Part shown: positions 1-5,373 of the stretch, one piece after another | Numbering within the stretch: position 1 is the stretch's first letter | Layout of the letters: the number at the start of each line of letters is the position of its first letter | Assembly: GCA_041628815.1 (NCBI GenBank) | Contig: JBFKOL010000305.1 | Coordinates: 1-5,373, forward strand | Reading direction: 5' to 3' | Length of the DNA stretch: 5,373 nucleotides | Source of the DNA: JBFKOL01 sp041628815 | Lineage (GTDB): Bacteria; Bacteroidota; Bacteroidia; Chitinophagales; Saprospiraceae | Translations under genes and position numbers: made by a program | The notes under the pieces: generated by a model | Database searches by the model: none | The model's input: only the letters and a program-made list of their open reading frames with translations | What the model was told of the DNA's origin: nothing

Positions 1-1
1 G

Positions 2-169
2 GGGAGTACTGCCAATGTAGGTGGGGCAGCTTCTGCGCCTATTGTAGCTTCGGCCTTTAGTCCAGCTCTGGCACCAGTAGGTGTCTTGCTGGCAGTACTT
101 GGTTATGCCCTTGGAACCTATGGTGCTATCATTTGTGCATTGATCATGCAATGGGTAACAACCTTATAG
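2..169 (+). CDS. DUF819-family membrane protein, C-terminal fragment (5' end outside window)
   Basis: The frame is open from the window edge to a TAG stop and gives the last 55 residues of a protein. It begins with a small-residue-rich stretch (STANVGGAASAPIVAS), followed by a long hydrophobic helix with a Gly-Tyr-Ala-Leu-Gly-Thr-Tyr core, and ends shortly after in Gln-Trp-Val. The Ala-Asn-(Val/Ile)-Gly-Gly...Ala-Pro segment followed by a terminal Gly-Tyr-(Ala)-(Ile/Leu)-Gly-Thr helix is what I know from the C-terminus of DUF819 (YjcL-like) integral membrane proteins. These are multi-helix inner-membrane proteins with no firmly established substrate. The gene ends 62 bp before the deacetylase gene on the same strand. 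No clear terminator or promoter lies between them, so co-transcription is possible. The family call rests on a short fragment. Confidence 0.72.
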   Translation, partial: GSTANVGGAASAPIVASAFSPALAPVGVLLAVLGYALGTYGAIICALIMQWVTTL

Positions 170-231
170 ACCAAGGTCTTTCCATATTCGGCATCGTTGC
201 AGTATTATAATGATAATGAAATGAATCCATC

Positions 232-1785
232 ATGTATTTAAAATTATATTCTCTAAGTAAATCCATTCTGTTCTTTTTCCTGATTATCAGTAATTCACTG
301 CTCGTCACTGGTCAATCAAACGATACGCTCAATATCCTCATTATTGGAGGACATCCCGATGATGCGGATCTCTGTGCCGGAGGTTCTGCCATAAAGTGGG
401 CGAAGCTCGGTCATAATGTAAAATTTCTATCCCTTACAAATGGAGACGCTGGTCACCACGAACAGGGGGGCGGAGCCCTGGCAAAAAGGCGGCGCGCAGA
501 AGCTCAAGAATCGGCAAGAAGACTGGGTATAGCCGCCTACGAAGTCCTTGATTTCCACGATGGCGAACTGTTGCCTTCATTGGATGTTCGTCTTGAAGTG
601 ATTCGGCAGATCAGATCCTGGAAAGCAGATCTCGTCATTCTGCCCAGACCCAATGACTACCATCCCGATCACAGGAATACGGGCCTCGTGGTTCAGGACG
701 CCGCATATATGGTTATCGTACCCAATGTAGCTTCTGATACACCTCCGCTGGATAAAAATCCCGTTTTTATGTATTGCCAGGACAGATTTCAGAAGCCAAC
801 ACCTTTCGAGCCACACATCTCTGTAGATATAGGTGATGTATTTGCTCAAAAAGTACACGGCCTGGATGCGCATGTTTCTCAATTCTATGAGTGGCTTCCC
901 TGGACCATGGGGAGATTGGAAGAAGTTCCGGGGGACCCGGTAGTAAGAAAACAATGGCTCGCCGAATGGAGGCAGAGAGAACCCAATACCCAAGTAAAAG
1001 AAAACCTAATGTCCTGGTACGGACAAGATAAAGGACCAGAGATCCGACAAGCTGAAGCATTTGAACTGTGCGAATATGGAAGCCAACCCACTGCAGAACG
1101 ATATCAAGAACTCTTTCCAATGCTCCAAAGGCCGTCTCAGATTACTACCAGGAGGATACACGAGACGATCAAAGTTGATGGCCGCCTGGATGAAAAAGTA
1201 TATCGCGATATACAGCGTTTAGAATTGTGGAACAGCCTGACGGGTAAGGCCGTAAACGATGAGGCTTACAGGACTTTTGTTTATATTTTCCACAATACGG
1301 AATTCTTATATCTCGCATTTGATTGTCGAGATCAAGATATATGGGCTGAATTTACAGAAAGGGATCAACACCTTTGGAAAGAAGAAGTGGTGGAGGTATT
1401 CATTGATACCGATGAAGACCACCAAAACTATTTTGAAATCGAGGTGTCACCAACGAATGTACTTTTCGATAGCTATATCGTAGATCCCGGAAATATCGAC
1501 CTGGTCGAAACACCTAAATTCGATTTTAAGCAAATCCGTCATGCAGTCAACTTAGATGGCACCGTCAAAAACCGAAAGGACCAGGACAAAAGGTGGACTG
1601 TGGAAATAGCCATACCGCTCAAGGAATTGGTAGAGCCGAAGGAAATGGTCAGGTCAACCCATTGGAAGATCAACTTCTACAGGATCAACAGGGACCAGTC
1701 CGATTTCAAGTACTTCGCATTGAGACCCACATTTGGAAGTTTTCACAAACCCGGTTATTTCGCTAAACTCACCTTTGAAGAATGA
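232..1785 (+). CDS. Secreted PIG-L/LmbE-family deacetylase with C-terminal CBM9-like domain
   Basis: The protein has 517 residues. Residues 1-27 look like a signal peptide: Lys residues near the start, a hydrophobic core at about 11-25, and a likely signal peptidase I cut after Val-Thr-Gly before Gln28. There is no lipobox cysteine. The PIG-L fold covers about 33-290. Its first motif is Gly-Gly-His41-Pro-Asp43-Asp44, and its second is Tyr-His144-Pro-Asp-His147. By analogy with MshB/LmbE enzymes, His41, Asp44 and His147 bind zinc, Asp43 is the general base and His144 assists. Such enzymes remove N-acetyl groups from sugars or sugar conjugates. Residues about 305-515 match a CBM9-like/DOMON domain: VDGRLDE near 315-321, then a Leu-Tyr-Leu-Ala-Phe strand and a Val-Glu-Val-Phe-Ile-Asp-Thr-Asp strand. 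The domain suggests carbohydrate or surface attachment. ATG 232 is the first start after an in-frame TGA at 217 and is needed for the signal peptide. No good Shine-Dalgarno site is seen. The substrate is unknown. Confidence 0.9.
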   Translation: MYLKLYSLSKSILFFFLIISNSLLVTGQSNDTLNILIIGGHPDDADLCAGGSAIKWAKLGHNVKFLSLTNGDAGHHEQGGGALAKRRRAEAQESARRLGIAAYEVLDFHDGELLPSLDVRLEVIRQIRSWKADLVILPRPNDYHPDHRNTGLVVQDAAYMVIVPNVASDTPPLDKNPVFMYCQDRFQKPTPFEPHISVDIGDVFAQKVHGLDAHVSQFYEWLPWTMGRLEEVPGDPVVRKQWLAEWRQREPNTQVKENLMSWYGQDKGPEIRQAEAFELCEYGSQPTAERYQELFPMLQRPSQITTRRIHETIKVDGRLDEKVYRDIQRLELWNSLTGKAVNDEAYRTFVYIFHNTEFLYLAFDCRDQDIWAEFTERDQHLWKEEVVEVFIDTDEDHQNYFEIEVSPTNVLFDSYIVDPGNIDLVETPKFDFKQIRHAVNLDGTVKNRKDQDKRWTVEIAIPLKELVEPKEMVRSTHWKINFYRINRDQSDFKYFALRPTFGSFHKPGYFAKLTFEE

Positions 1786-1792
1786 CTTTTCA

Positions 1793-3145
1793 TTACCAAA
1801 ACCTGACGATGCCATAGATACCGACAAATGCAATGGTTGCTATGCTGAGCCATAGAATGGCATCGTAATATACCGAGGGTGTGAATCCTGGCCGACACCT
1901 AAAGTAGCGAATGTGTATGCCGGCACCCACTACGAGGAACAAGATGACCGATGTCACTATACCTCCTGCAACGATCATAGCTACTGGCGATCTAAAAAAC
2001 AAAAACAAGGCGGTCCAAATCAGGGGAAGGATCCAGGCCAACAGATTGATTGACTTACCCCGTTGAATGGGATCTTTAAAATCAATCCAACCAATCTGTC
2101 CAAAAATATCCGAGTATTGACGTGTCCATGCTGCTAGCGCTGAAAAAAGTGTTGAAAAAAGGACAATTAATGCTCCCACAAGGAATACCATTCTCGCACC
2201 CGGACCCAATGTTGTGGTATACATTTGTGATAAAACTTCCACCATTTCATATCCCGCCGGCACTTGTTGGCTTGCATATAATACGGCGGCACCCAACAGG
2301 TAGAAAGCTGCTGTTACTAGGGTATAAACGATCATGGCAAGTATGGCATCCAGGTACATTACCTTCAACCATCCATTGGCCCTTTGTTCCCATTGTTCAT
2401 TGTCCTGAAAAGATCCCGTAAAGCGGGCATATCCCTTTTCGGTACACCAGTAGGTATAGTGAACTATTTCATCTCCGCCAACACCTGTGATGCCAAAAGC
2501 TCCAATGGCTACAGCCACTGCTTCTTTCGGTAAATTGAACCTGAGACCCTCCAAAATTTGGTTTGAGGAAAGTGCGAATTCGGTAAACTGCAAGAAATAC
2601 AAGGAAGCAAAAGTCATCAAGGTGAACAATGCGATCATGACCAGGGCACCTTTTTCGATGAAACCATAGTCACCGTTATGGACAATTGCCGCTGCACCTG
2701 CGGCTCCCACGAATGCCCAAATGGCCACATCCACTCCCGGACAAATCATATGCAGAATGATGGCTACTCCACCCACGATCCCTCCAAGTTGAGTCAACTT
2801 TAATATCATGAGTCCCAGGAAAGACCAGATGGACCAATGTGCATTTTTAAATCTTTTTCCGGGAAGGGCATTGAAAGCTGCCATCGCCGTTTCTCCGTGA
2901 AGGATGGCATGACGGCCAAATTCCAATTGTATAGCCACCTTTATGACGCAACTCAAGAGGATGATCCAAAACGTGATAAAACCTGCTTTGGCACCAAGCG
3001 TCGTAGTGGCGATCAATTCCCCGGATCCCACGATAGACGCCGATAGTACAAATCCCGGCCCAAGGTATTGGAGTCTTCCAACAAGTGAATGCGGAGGTTC
3101 TTTTATATGATCCGGGGACTGGGCATATTTATCTGCTACTTTCAC
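1793..3145 (-). CDS. Divergent Nramp-family (SLC11-like) transporter lacking the canonical metal-site residues
   Basis: This 450-residue integral membrane protein has about 11 hydrophobic helices (roughly 28-48, 55-75, 108-133, 140-156, 165-187, 208-230, 264-290, 315-340, 366-385, 387-411 and 427-448), the count and length usual for Nramp proteins. The opening LGPGFVLSASIVGSGE matches the start of Nramp helix 1 (GPGF...). Where classical Nramp has Asp-Pro-Gly-Asn, this protein has Gly40-Ser-Gly-Glu43. In helix 6 the usual Met-Pro-His-Asn position reads Val222-Gly-Gly-Asp225, followed by Glu226 and a conserved-looking His229. The Asp, Asn and Met that hold Mn or Fe in characterised members are therefore missing, so the transported ion is uncertain. 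The start is GTG, whose last three bases plus the next A form the GTGA overlap with the upstream gene; no other start is near. The stop is TAA, 7 bp from the stop of the convergent deacetylase gene. Family assignment is fairly sure, the substrate is not. Confidence 0.85.
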   Translation of the reverse strand: MKVADKYAQSPDHIKEPPHSLVGRLQYLGPGFVLSASIVGSGELIATTTLGAKAGFITFWIILLSCVIKVAIQLEFGRHAILHGETAMAAFNALPGKRFKNAHWSIWSFLGLMILKLTQLGGIVGGVAIILHMICPGVDVAIWAFVGAAGAAAIVHNGDYGFIEKGALVMIALFTLMTFASLYFLQFTEFALSSNQILEGLRFNLPKEAVAVAIGAFGITGVGGDEIVHYTYWCTEKGYARFTGSFQDNEQWEQRANGWLKVMYLDAILAMIVYTLVTAAFYLLGAAVLYASQQVPAGYEMVEVLSQMYTTTLGPGARMVFLVGALIVLFSTLFSALAAWTRQYSDIFGQIGWIDFKDPIQRGKSINLLAWILPLIWTALFLFFRSPVAMIVAGGIVTSVILFLVVGAGIHIRYFRCRPGFTPSVYYDAILWLSIATIAFVGIYGIVRFW

Positions 3146-3486
3146 TGGTTGTCAAGGTCCTCCCAATATTCCACGGCTCTTCTTGTATGAGGTATGCAAA
3201 TGGAACCGCCTACAATATTCGCTATGGCAAACACTTCATAGATTTGTTCGGTTGTCACTCCTATTTCGTGGCATGTACCTAGGTGATATCGAATGCAATC
3301 GTCGCATCTCAATACCATCGAGGCTACCAGACCTAGTAGTTCTTTTGTTTTCTTATCCAAGGCGCCATCCTGGTAGGCGTTCGTATCGAGATTAAAGAAT
3401 CTCTTTATCACCTTGTTGTCCTGTGACAATATTTTGTCGTTCATAGCCTTCCTATAGGCATTGAACTCTGCGACCGGGTCACTCAT
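3142..3486 (-). CDS. AhpD/carboxymuconolactone decarboxylase-like protein with CxxC redox motif
   Basis: This is a small cytoplasmic protein of 114 residues, the normal size for single-domain CMD/AhpD-like proteins. The diagnostic pattern is complete: Glu49, then after 12 residues Cys61-Asp-Asp-Cys64, and His68 four residues on (CDDCIRYH). It has the same spacing as Glu118, Cys130, Cys133 and His137 in mycobacterial AhpD. There these residues form a thiol proton-relay site that reduces peroxiredoxin AhpC or, in relatives, peroxides directly. The C-terminal part (GGSICIPH near 93-100) is the second helix pair of the fold. True gamma-carboxymuconolactone decarboxylases lack the CxxC, so a redox role is more likely than aromatic-ring degradation. 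The ATG start overlaps the TGA of the upstream membrane-protein gene (ATGA), and its own TGA overlaps the GTG of the transporter gene (GTGA). It is therefore the middle gene of a translationally coupled trio. The physiological electron donor is unknown. Confidence 0.9.
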   Translation of the reverse strand: MSDPVAEFNAYRKAMNDKILSQDNKVIKRFFNLDTNAYQDGALDKKTKELLGLVASMVLRCDDCIRYHLGTCHEIGVTTEQIYEVFAIANIVGGSICIPHTRRAVEYWEDLDNQ

Positions 3487-3956
3487 AAGCTGTTGTATTT
3501 GTATTGCTTCCAGAAGGCCCTCACCATTTTAATTATGAGTAAAAAGGACCCGAGAAAGCTCATAAAACTGAAAAACAAATATTCCGATCGAATATAGCGC
3601 AATAACCACACTTGTTTTTTGAATGGAAGGTGGGTAAGTACACTCTGTAGACCTTCGCGGTCATTGAACTCCAAAAAAGAATGGATTCCTTCTAATAATG
3701 GGAAAAAACAGAGGGGGACCAGGAAGATAAGAACAATCTTAAAAATCTTCGAGTATGCCAGTGGATGACTGTTGAAAAAAAGGAGATACCTCGAAAAGGT
3801 AATACCGAGGATAATATAGAGAATATTGAAGTGTATAAAGGGAAAGTCAACCTCACTAATAGCAAAGGGTAGCAGCACCAATGAAGCCATTAGCAATGTG
3901 ATGATCCACCACAATATTTCTGCGGTCCAATGTTTATCGGTGTTGTTGGATGGCAT
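3483..3956 (-). CDS. Uncharacterised four-helix membrane protein, first gene of the operon
   Basis: The protein has 157 residues with four predicted membrane helices at about 14-33, 42-61, 72-90 and 126-145, and short basic tails (Lys/Arg-rich end at 143-154) that suggest cytoplasmic termini. Between helices 3 and 4 lies a hydrophilic segment with acidic and basic residues (EFNDREG near 96-102) and a Tyr-Ile-Arg-Ser-Glu-Tyr motif at 121-126 leading into helix 4. A Thr-Phe-Ser-Arg-Tyr motif at 53-57 ends helix 2. I recall similar small membrane proteins with Thr-Phe-x-Arg-Tyr and Tyr-Ile-Arg-x-Glu in Flavobacteriia genomes, but I know no function or family name for them. ATG 3956 is the natural start, directly after the AT-rich leader. 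Its TGA stop overlaps the ATG of the AhpD-like gene by 4 nt, so the two are almost surely co-translated. It could be a partner or assembly factor for the transporter, but that is inference only. Confidence 0.8.
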   Translation of the reverse strand: MPSNNTDKHWTAEILWWIITLLMASLVLLPFAISEVDFPFIHFNILYIILGITFSRYLLFFNSHPLAYSKIFKIVLIFLVPLCFFPLLEGIHSFLEFNDREGLQSVLTHLPFKKQVWLLRYIRSEYLFFSFMSFLGSFLLIIKMVRAFWKQYKYNSL

Positions 3957-4076
3957 GATTCAAAACGGGTTAATTGCAATGAACTGAAGGATAGTTATGT
4001 ATCCAAAATCTGTTTCTATCAACCTCATTTTGGTTAATTGGTTTTGTGGAATGCATTACAAAACAATTATAGGGTT

Positions 4077-4109
4077 CAAATATAGTCAGATCTTTTCCAA
4101 GGAGGACAA
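4077..4109 (-). promoter_or_regulatory. Candidate Bacteroidota-type promoter for the three-gene operon
   Basis: On the minus strand TATATTTG at 4084-4077 is an exact match to the Bacteroidota -7 consensus TAnnTTTG. A TTG at 4109-4107 lies 22 bp upstream, inside the 17-23 bp spacing accepted for the flavobacterial -33 element. Transcription would start near 4070, leaving a leader of about 115 nt before the ATG at 3956. I saw no equally good match closer to the gene. The short motifs in AT-rich DNA make a chance match possible. Confidence 0.42.
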
Positions 4110-4260
4110 GGCTACATTTGGTATATAAAATTTAAGAATCATTACTGTCCGGTTGAATGTAATAGCCCTATTTTGTTGATATAAGTAGCTGATAATCAGC
4201 ATGCATTGATAAAGGTCTAAAAAGTGCCCCCCTCACTAGAAATTCTATTCAGTTCATTGA

Positions 4261-4446
4261 CATTCAAGTCCGATTTTCAATGCATTTCTTGTTGATATCA
4301 CGTTTTACCAAGAAGGACCTGTGCTGCTGGCAATGGCGATCAGGAGTAAAAATACCGTCGCGTCTGCCGGCTGCCATAATTCACTTGTACAAGCACAGGC
4401 GGGGCTTATCCTGTGGATTTACCTTTTTAAGAAAAAGTACTCCTAA
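4261..4446 (+). other. Short open frame without an upstream start; possible gene remnant
   Basis: A plus-strand frame runs for 61 codons from just after the TGA at 4258-4260 to a TAA. The translation has a mixed, protein-like composition: it includes Phe-Leu-Val-Asp-Ile-Thr-Phe-Tyr, then Gln-Ala-Gln-Ala-Gly-Leu-Ile-Leu and a basic Lys-Lys-Lys-Tyr-Ser end. Its only ATG lies in the middle, so it cannot be an ordinary complete gene. An overlapping 60-codon frame starting at ATG 4280 looks less natural because it is rich in Arg, Lys, Cys and Trp. I recognise no family. It may be a decayed gene end or a chance opening. Confidence 0.2.
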
Positions 4447-4486
4447 GAAATATAGACTTTAGGGTGGTCCGCCTGAAAAAAGCAGG

Positions 4487-4657
4487 ATGGAGAAGCAGGT
4501 ATTTTTCTATTCCGAATCCATTAAAGCGTAAATCATCGAGCCCGAAACGGTGCTCAATTCCCGCCATATTCAGCAGCACGAGCTTTTGAACACTTTTGGC
4601 GGCAAAGAAGTGTTGAAAGAATCATTTTGGACGATTCCCCGGACTATATTGTATTAA
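4487..4657 (+). pseudogene. Probable decayed coding fragment with an internal stop and a frameshift
   Basis: From ATG 4487 the frame reads MEKQVFFYSESIKA and meets a TAA at 4529. The same frame then continues with a natural-looking helix-rich stretch, IIEPETVLNSRHIQQHELLN and then TFGGKEVLKE. After about 4620 the protein-like reading moves to the next frame, giving LDDSPDYIVLRMHK and running into the rRNA terminator. The original frame ends at the TAA at 4655-4657 with a less plausible tail. One stop plus one shift is what a gene under decay would show, and its direction would converge on the rRNA operon. I cannot name the parent family, and chance remains possible because only about 60 codons are involved. 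Confidence 0.28.
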
Positions 4658-4669
4658 GAATGCATAAAC

Positions 4670-4703
4670 AAAAAAGCCCTGCTGCGAACGCAACAAGGCT
4701 TTT
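4670..4703 (-). terminator. Intrinsic terminator of the rRNA operon
   Basis: On the minus strand, just after the 5S gene, AAAAGCCTTGTTGCG is followed by CGCAGCAGGGCTTTT with only TT between them. This allows a stem of about 14 bp with two G-U pairs and a GUUC tetraloop. The 3' side runs into six consecutive T residues (4675-4670 read on the minus strand), the classic Rho-independent layout. Because the other side starts with four A residues, the plus-strand copy also ends in TTTT and may stop transcripts arriving from the left. Confidence 0.88.
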
Positions 4704-4710
4704 ATAATAA

Positions 4711-4816
4711 GTTGGCAGCGACCTACTCTCCCGCCTTAGCAGTACCATCGGCGCTGAGGGGCTTAACTTCTCTGTTCGGAATGGTAAGAGGTGGAACCCC
4801 CTCGCTATAACCACCA
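4711..4816 (-). rRNA. rrf: 5S ribosomal RNA
   Basis: The minus strand begins TGGTGGTTATAGCG and includes the hallmark CATTCCGAACAGAGAAGTTAAG block, GCGCCGATGGTACTGC and the closing GGGAGAGTAGGTCGC. The ends UGGUGG and CUGCCA pair to form helix I, which sets the limits to within a few bases and gives a length of about 106 nt, usual for Bacteroidota. It is the last gene of the rRNA operon, about 165 nt after the 23S end and directly before the terminator. Confidence 0.95.
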
Positions 4817-4827
4817 TTAACTCTTTT

Positions 4828-4924
4828 CTCCGGAAGACCGGAGCGGCACCTGACCCGACAACTTTGTCGGGATCCATCGCTTCAGCGAAGGAGGGCCAAT
4901 AACATTTACTTCCGACATTTCGGA
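4828..4924. repeat. Four consecutive tetraloop hairpins in the 23S-5S spacer
   Basis: The spacer holds four inverted repeats, each with exactly four bases in the loop: CTCCGG/CCGGAG (4828-4833, 4838-4843), CCCGACA/TGTCGGG (4854-4860, 4865-4871), TCGC/GCGA (4877-4880, 4885-4888, extended past one A-A mismatch by CC/GG) and TCCGA/TCGGA (4911-4915, 4920-4924). None is followed by a T-run on the transcribed strand, so they are not terminators. They may be processing or folding elements of the rRNA precursor, or a block of short dispersed palindromes. Confidence 0.7.
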
Positions 4925-4981
4925 GTATATAACTTTAAACAGACTGTAATATCGAGTAATCAGAAATAATGGGAATTGAAT

Positions 4982-5373
<392 letters not shown>

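Larger units (their letters stand above)
3957..4669. other. Intergenic region without a convincing intact gene
   Basis: These roughly 710 bp separate the start of the minus-strand operon from the rRNA terminator. The half next to the operon (3957-4250) is AT-rich and holds the promoter candidate and a few short dyads: GCTGATAATCAGC at 4188-4200 and TAGAAATTCTA at 4237-4247. The half towards the rRNA genes (about 4260-4669) is richer in G+C and has protein-like stretches in more than one plus-strand frame, but no complete gene. It also carries a 10-bp palindrome CTTGTACAAG at 4384-4393 and a CACAGG/CCTGTG inverted repeat (4394-4399 with 4410-4415). I see no tRNA, no transposase and no CRISPR repeats here. 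The best reading is a regulatory leader followed by degraded coding DNA, possibly left by a lost gene or element. Confidence 0.5.

Noticed and set aside
168..179. Inverted repeat AGACC-AA-GGTCT after the DUF819 gene as a terminator
   Set aside because: The loop would have only two bases, the usable stem is about 4 bp, and no T-run of useful length follows.
577..1120. Minus-strand open frames inside the deacetylase gene
   Set aside because: They lie wholly within a well-supported gene on the other strand and show no recognisable domain or natural start context.
2122..3046. Plus-strand open frames of 60-99 codons opposite the transporter gene
   Set aside because: They are antisense shadows of the transporter coding sequence, without family features.
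3085..3395. Plus-strand open frames opposite the AhpD-like gene
   Set aside because: The opposite strand encodes a complete CxxC protein with exact family spacing; these frames are chance openings.
4113..4120. TACATTTG on the plus strand as a second promoter
   Set aside because: It matches TAnnTTTG, but there is no TTG at the right distance upstream and no credible gene downstream.
4188..4200. GCTGATAATCAGC dyad as a transcription-factor site
   Set aside because: It is a single short palindrome over 100 bp from the likely promoter, with no second copy in the window.
4280..4462. 60-codon plus-strand open frame starting at ATG 4280
   Set aside because: Its composition (many Arg, Lys, Cys and Trp) looks unnatural, no family is recognised, and an overlapping frame reads more like protein.
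4589..4614. Inverted repeat AACACTT/AAGTGTT as a terminator or operator
   Set aside because: It lacks a T-run, has a loop of about 8-12 bases, and falls inside the probable gene remnant, so chance is the simpler reading.

Overview
The window looks like a piece of a Bacteroidota chromosome, most likely Flavobacteriia or a close relative. The 5S rRNA and the 3' end of the 23S rRNA read like flavobacterial sequences. The protein genes lack clear Shine-Dalgarno sites, and the one good promoter candidate fits the Bacteroidota type (TTG, spacer, TAnnTTTG). No genus can be named from this sequence alone.

Layout. (1) Positions 2-169, plus strand: the C-terminal end of a DUF819-family membrane protein. 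(2) Positions 232-1785, plus strand: a secreted PIG-L/LmbE-type deacetylase with a C-terminal CBM9-like (DOMON-type) domain. (3) Positions 3956 down to 1793, minus strand: a tight three-gene operon, in transcription order an uncharacterised four-helix membrane protein, an AhpD/carboxymuconolactone-decarboxylase-like protein and a divergent Nramp-family transporter. Both junctions are 4-nt stop/start overlaps (ATGA and GTGA). The operon converges on the deacetylase gene with only 7 bp between the two stop codons. (4) Positions 3957-4669: about 710 bp without a convincing intact gene. It holds a candidate promoter for the operon and what look like decayed coding fragments. (5) Positions 5373 down to 4670, minus strand: the end of an rRNA operon, with partial 23S, a 23S-5S spacer carrying four tetraloop hairpins, the 5S gene and a strong intrinsic terminator.

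How the genes may work together. The deacetylase probably acts outside the cytoplasm on N-acetylated sugars, with its C-terminal domain docking on carbohydrate. The minus-strand operon pairs a CxxC thiol-redox or peroxidase-type protein with a metal-transporter-like protein and an unknown membrane protein. The overlaps imply joint expression, but the shared job is not known. The transporter lacks the residues that normally bind the metal in Nramp proteins, so its substrate should not be assumed to be manganese or iron. I see no clear sign of a defence, CRISPR or complete mobile system. The divergent Nramp operon is the most interesting item.
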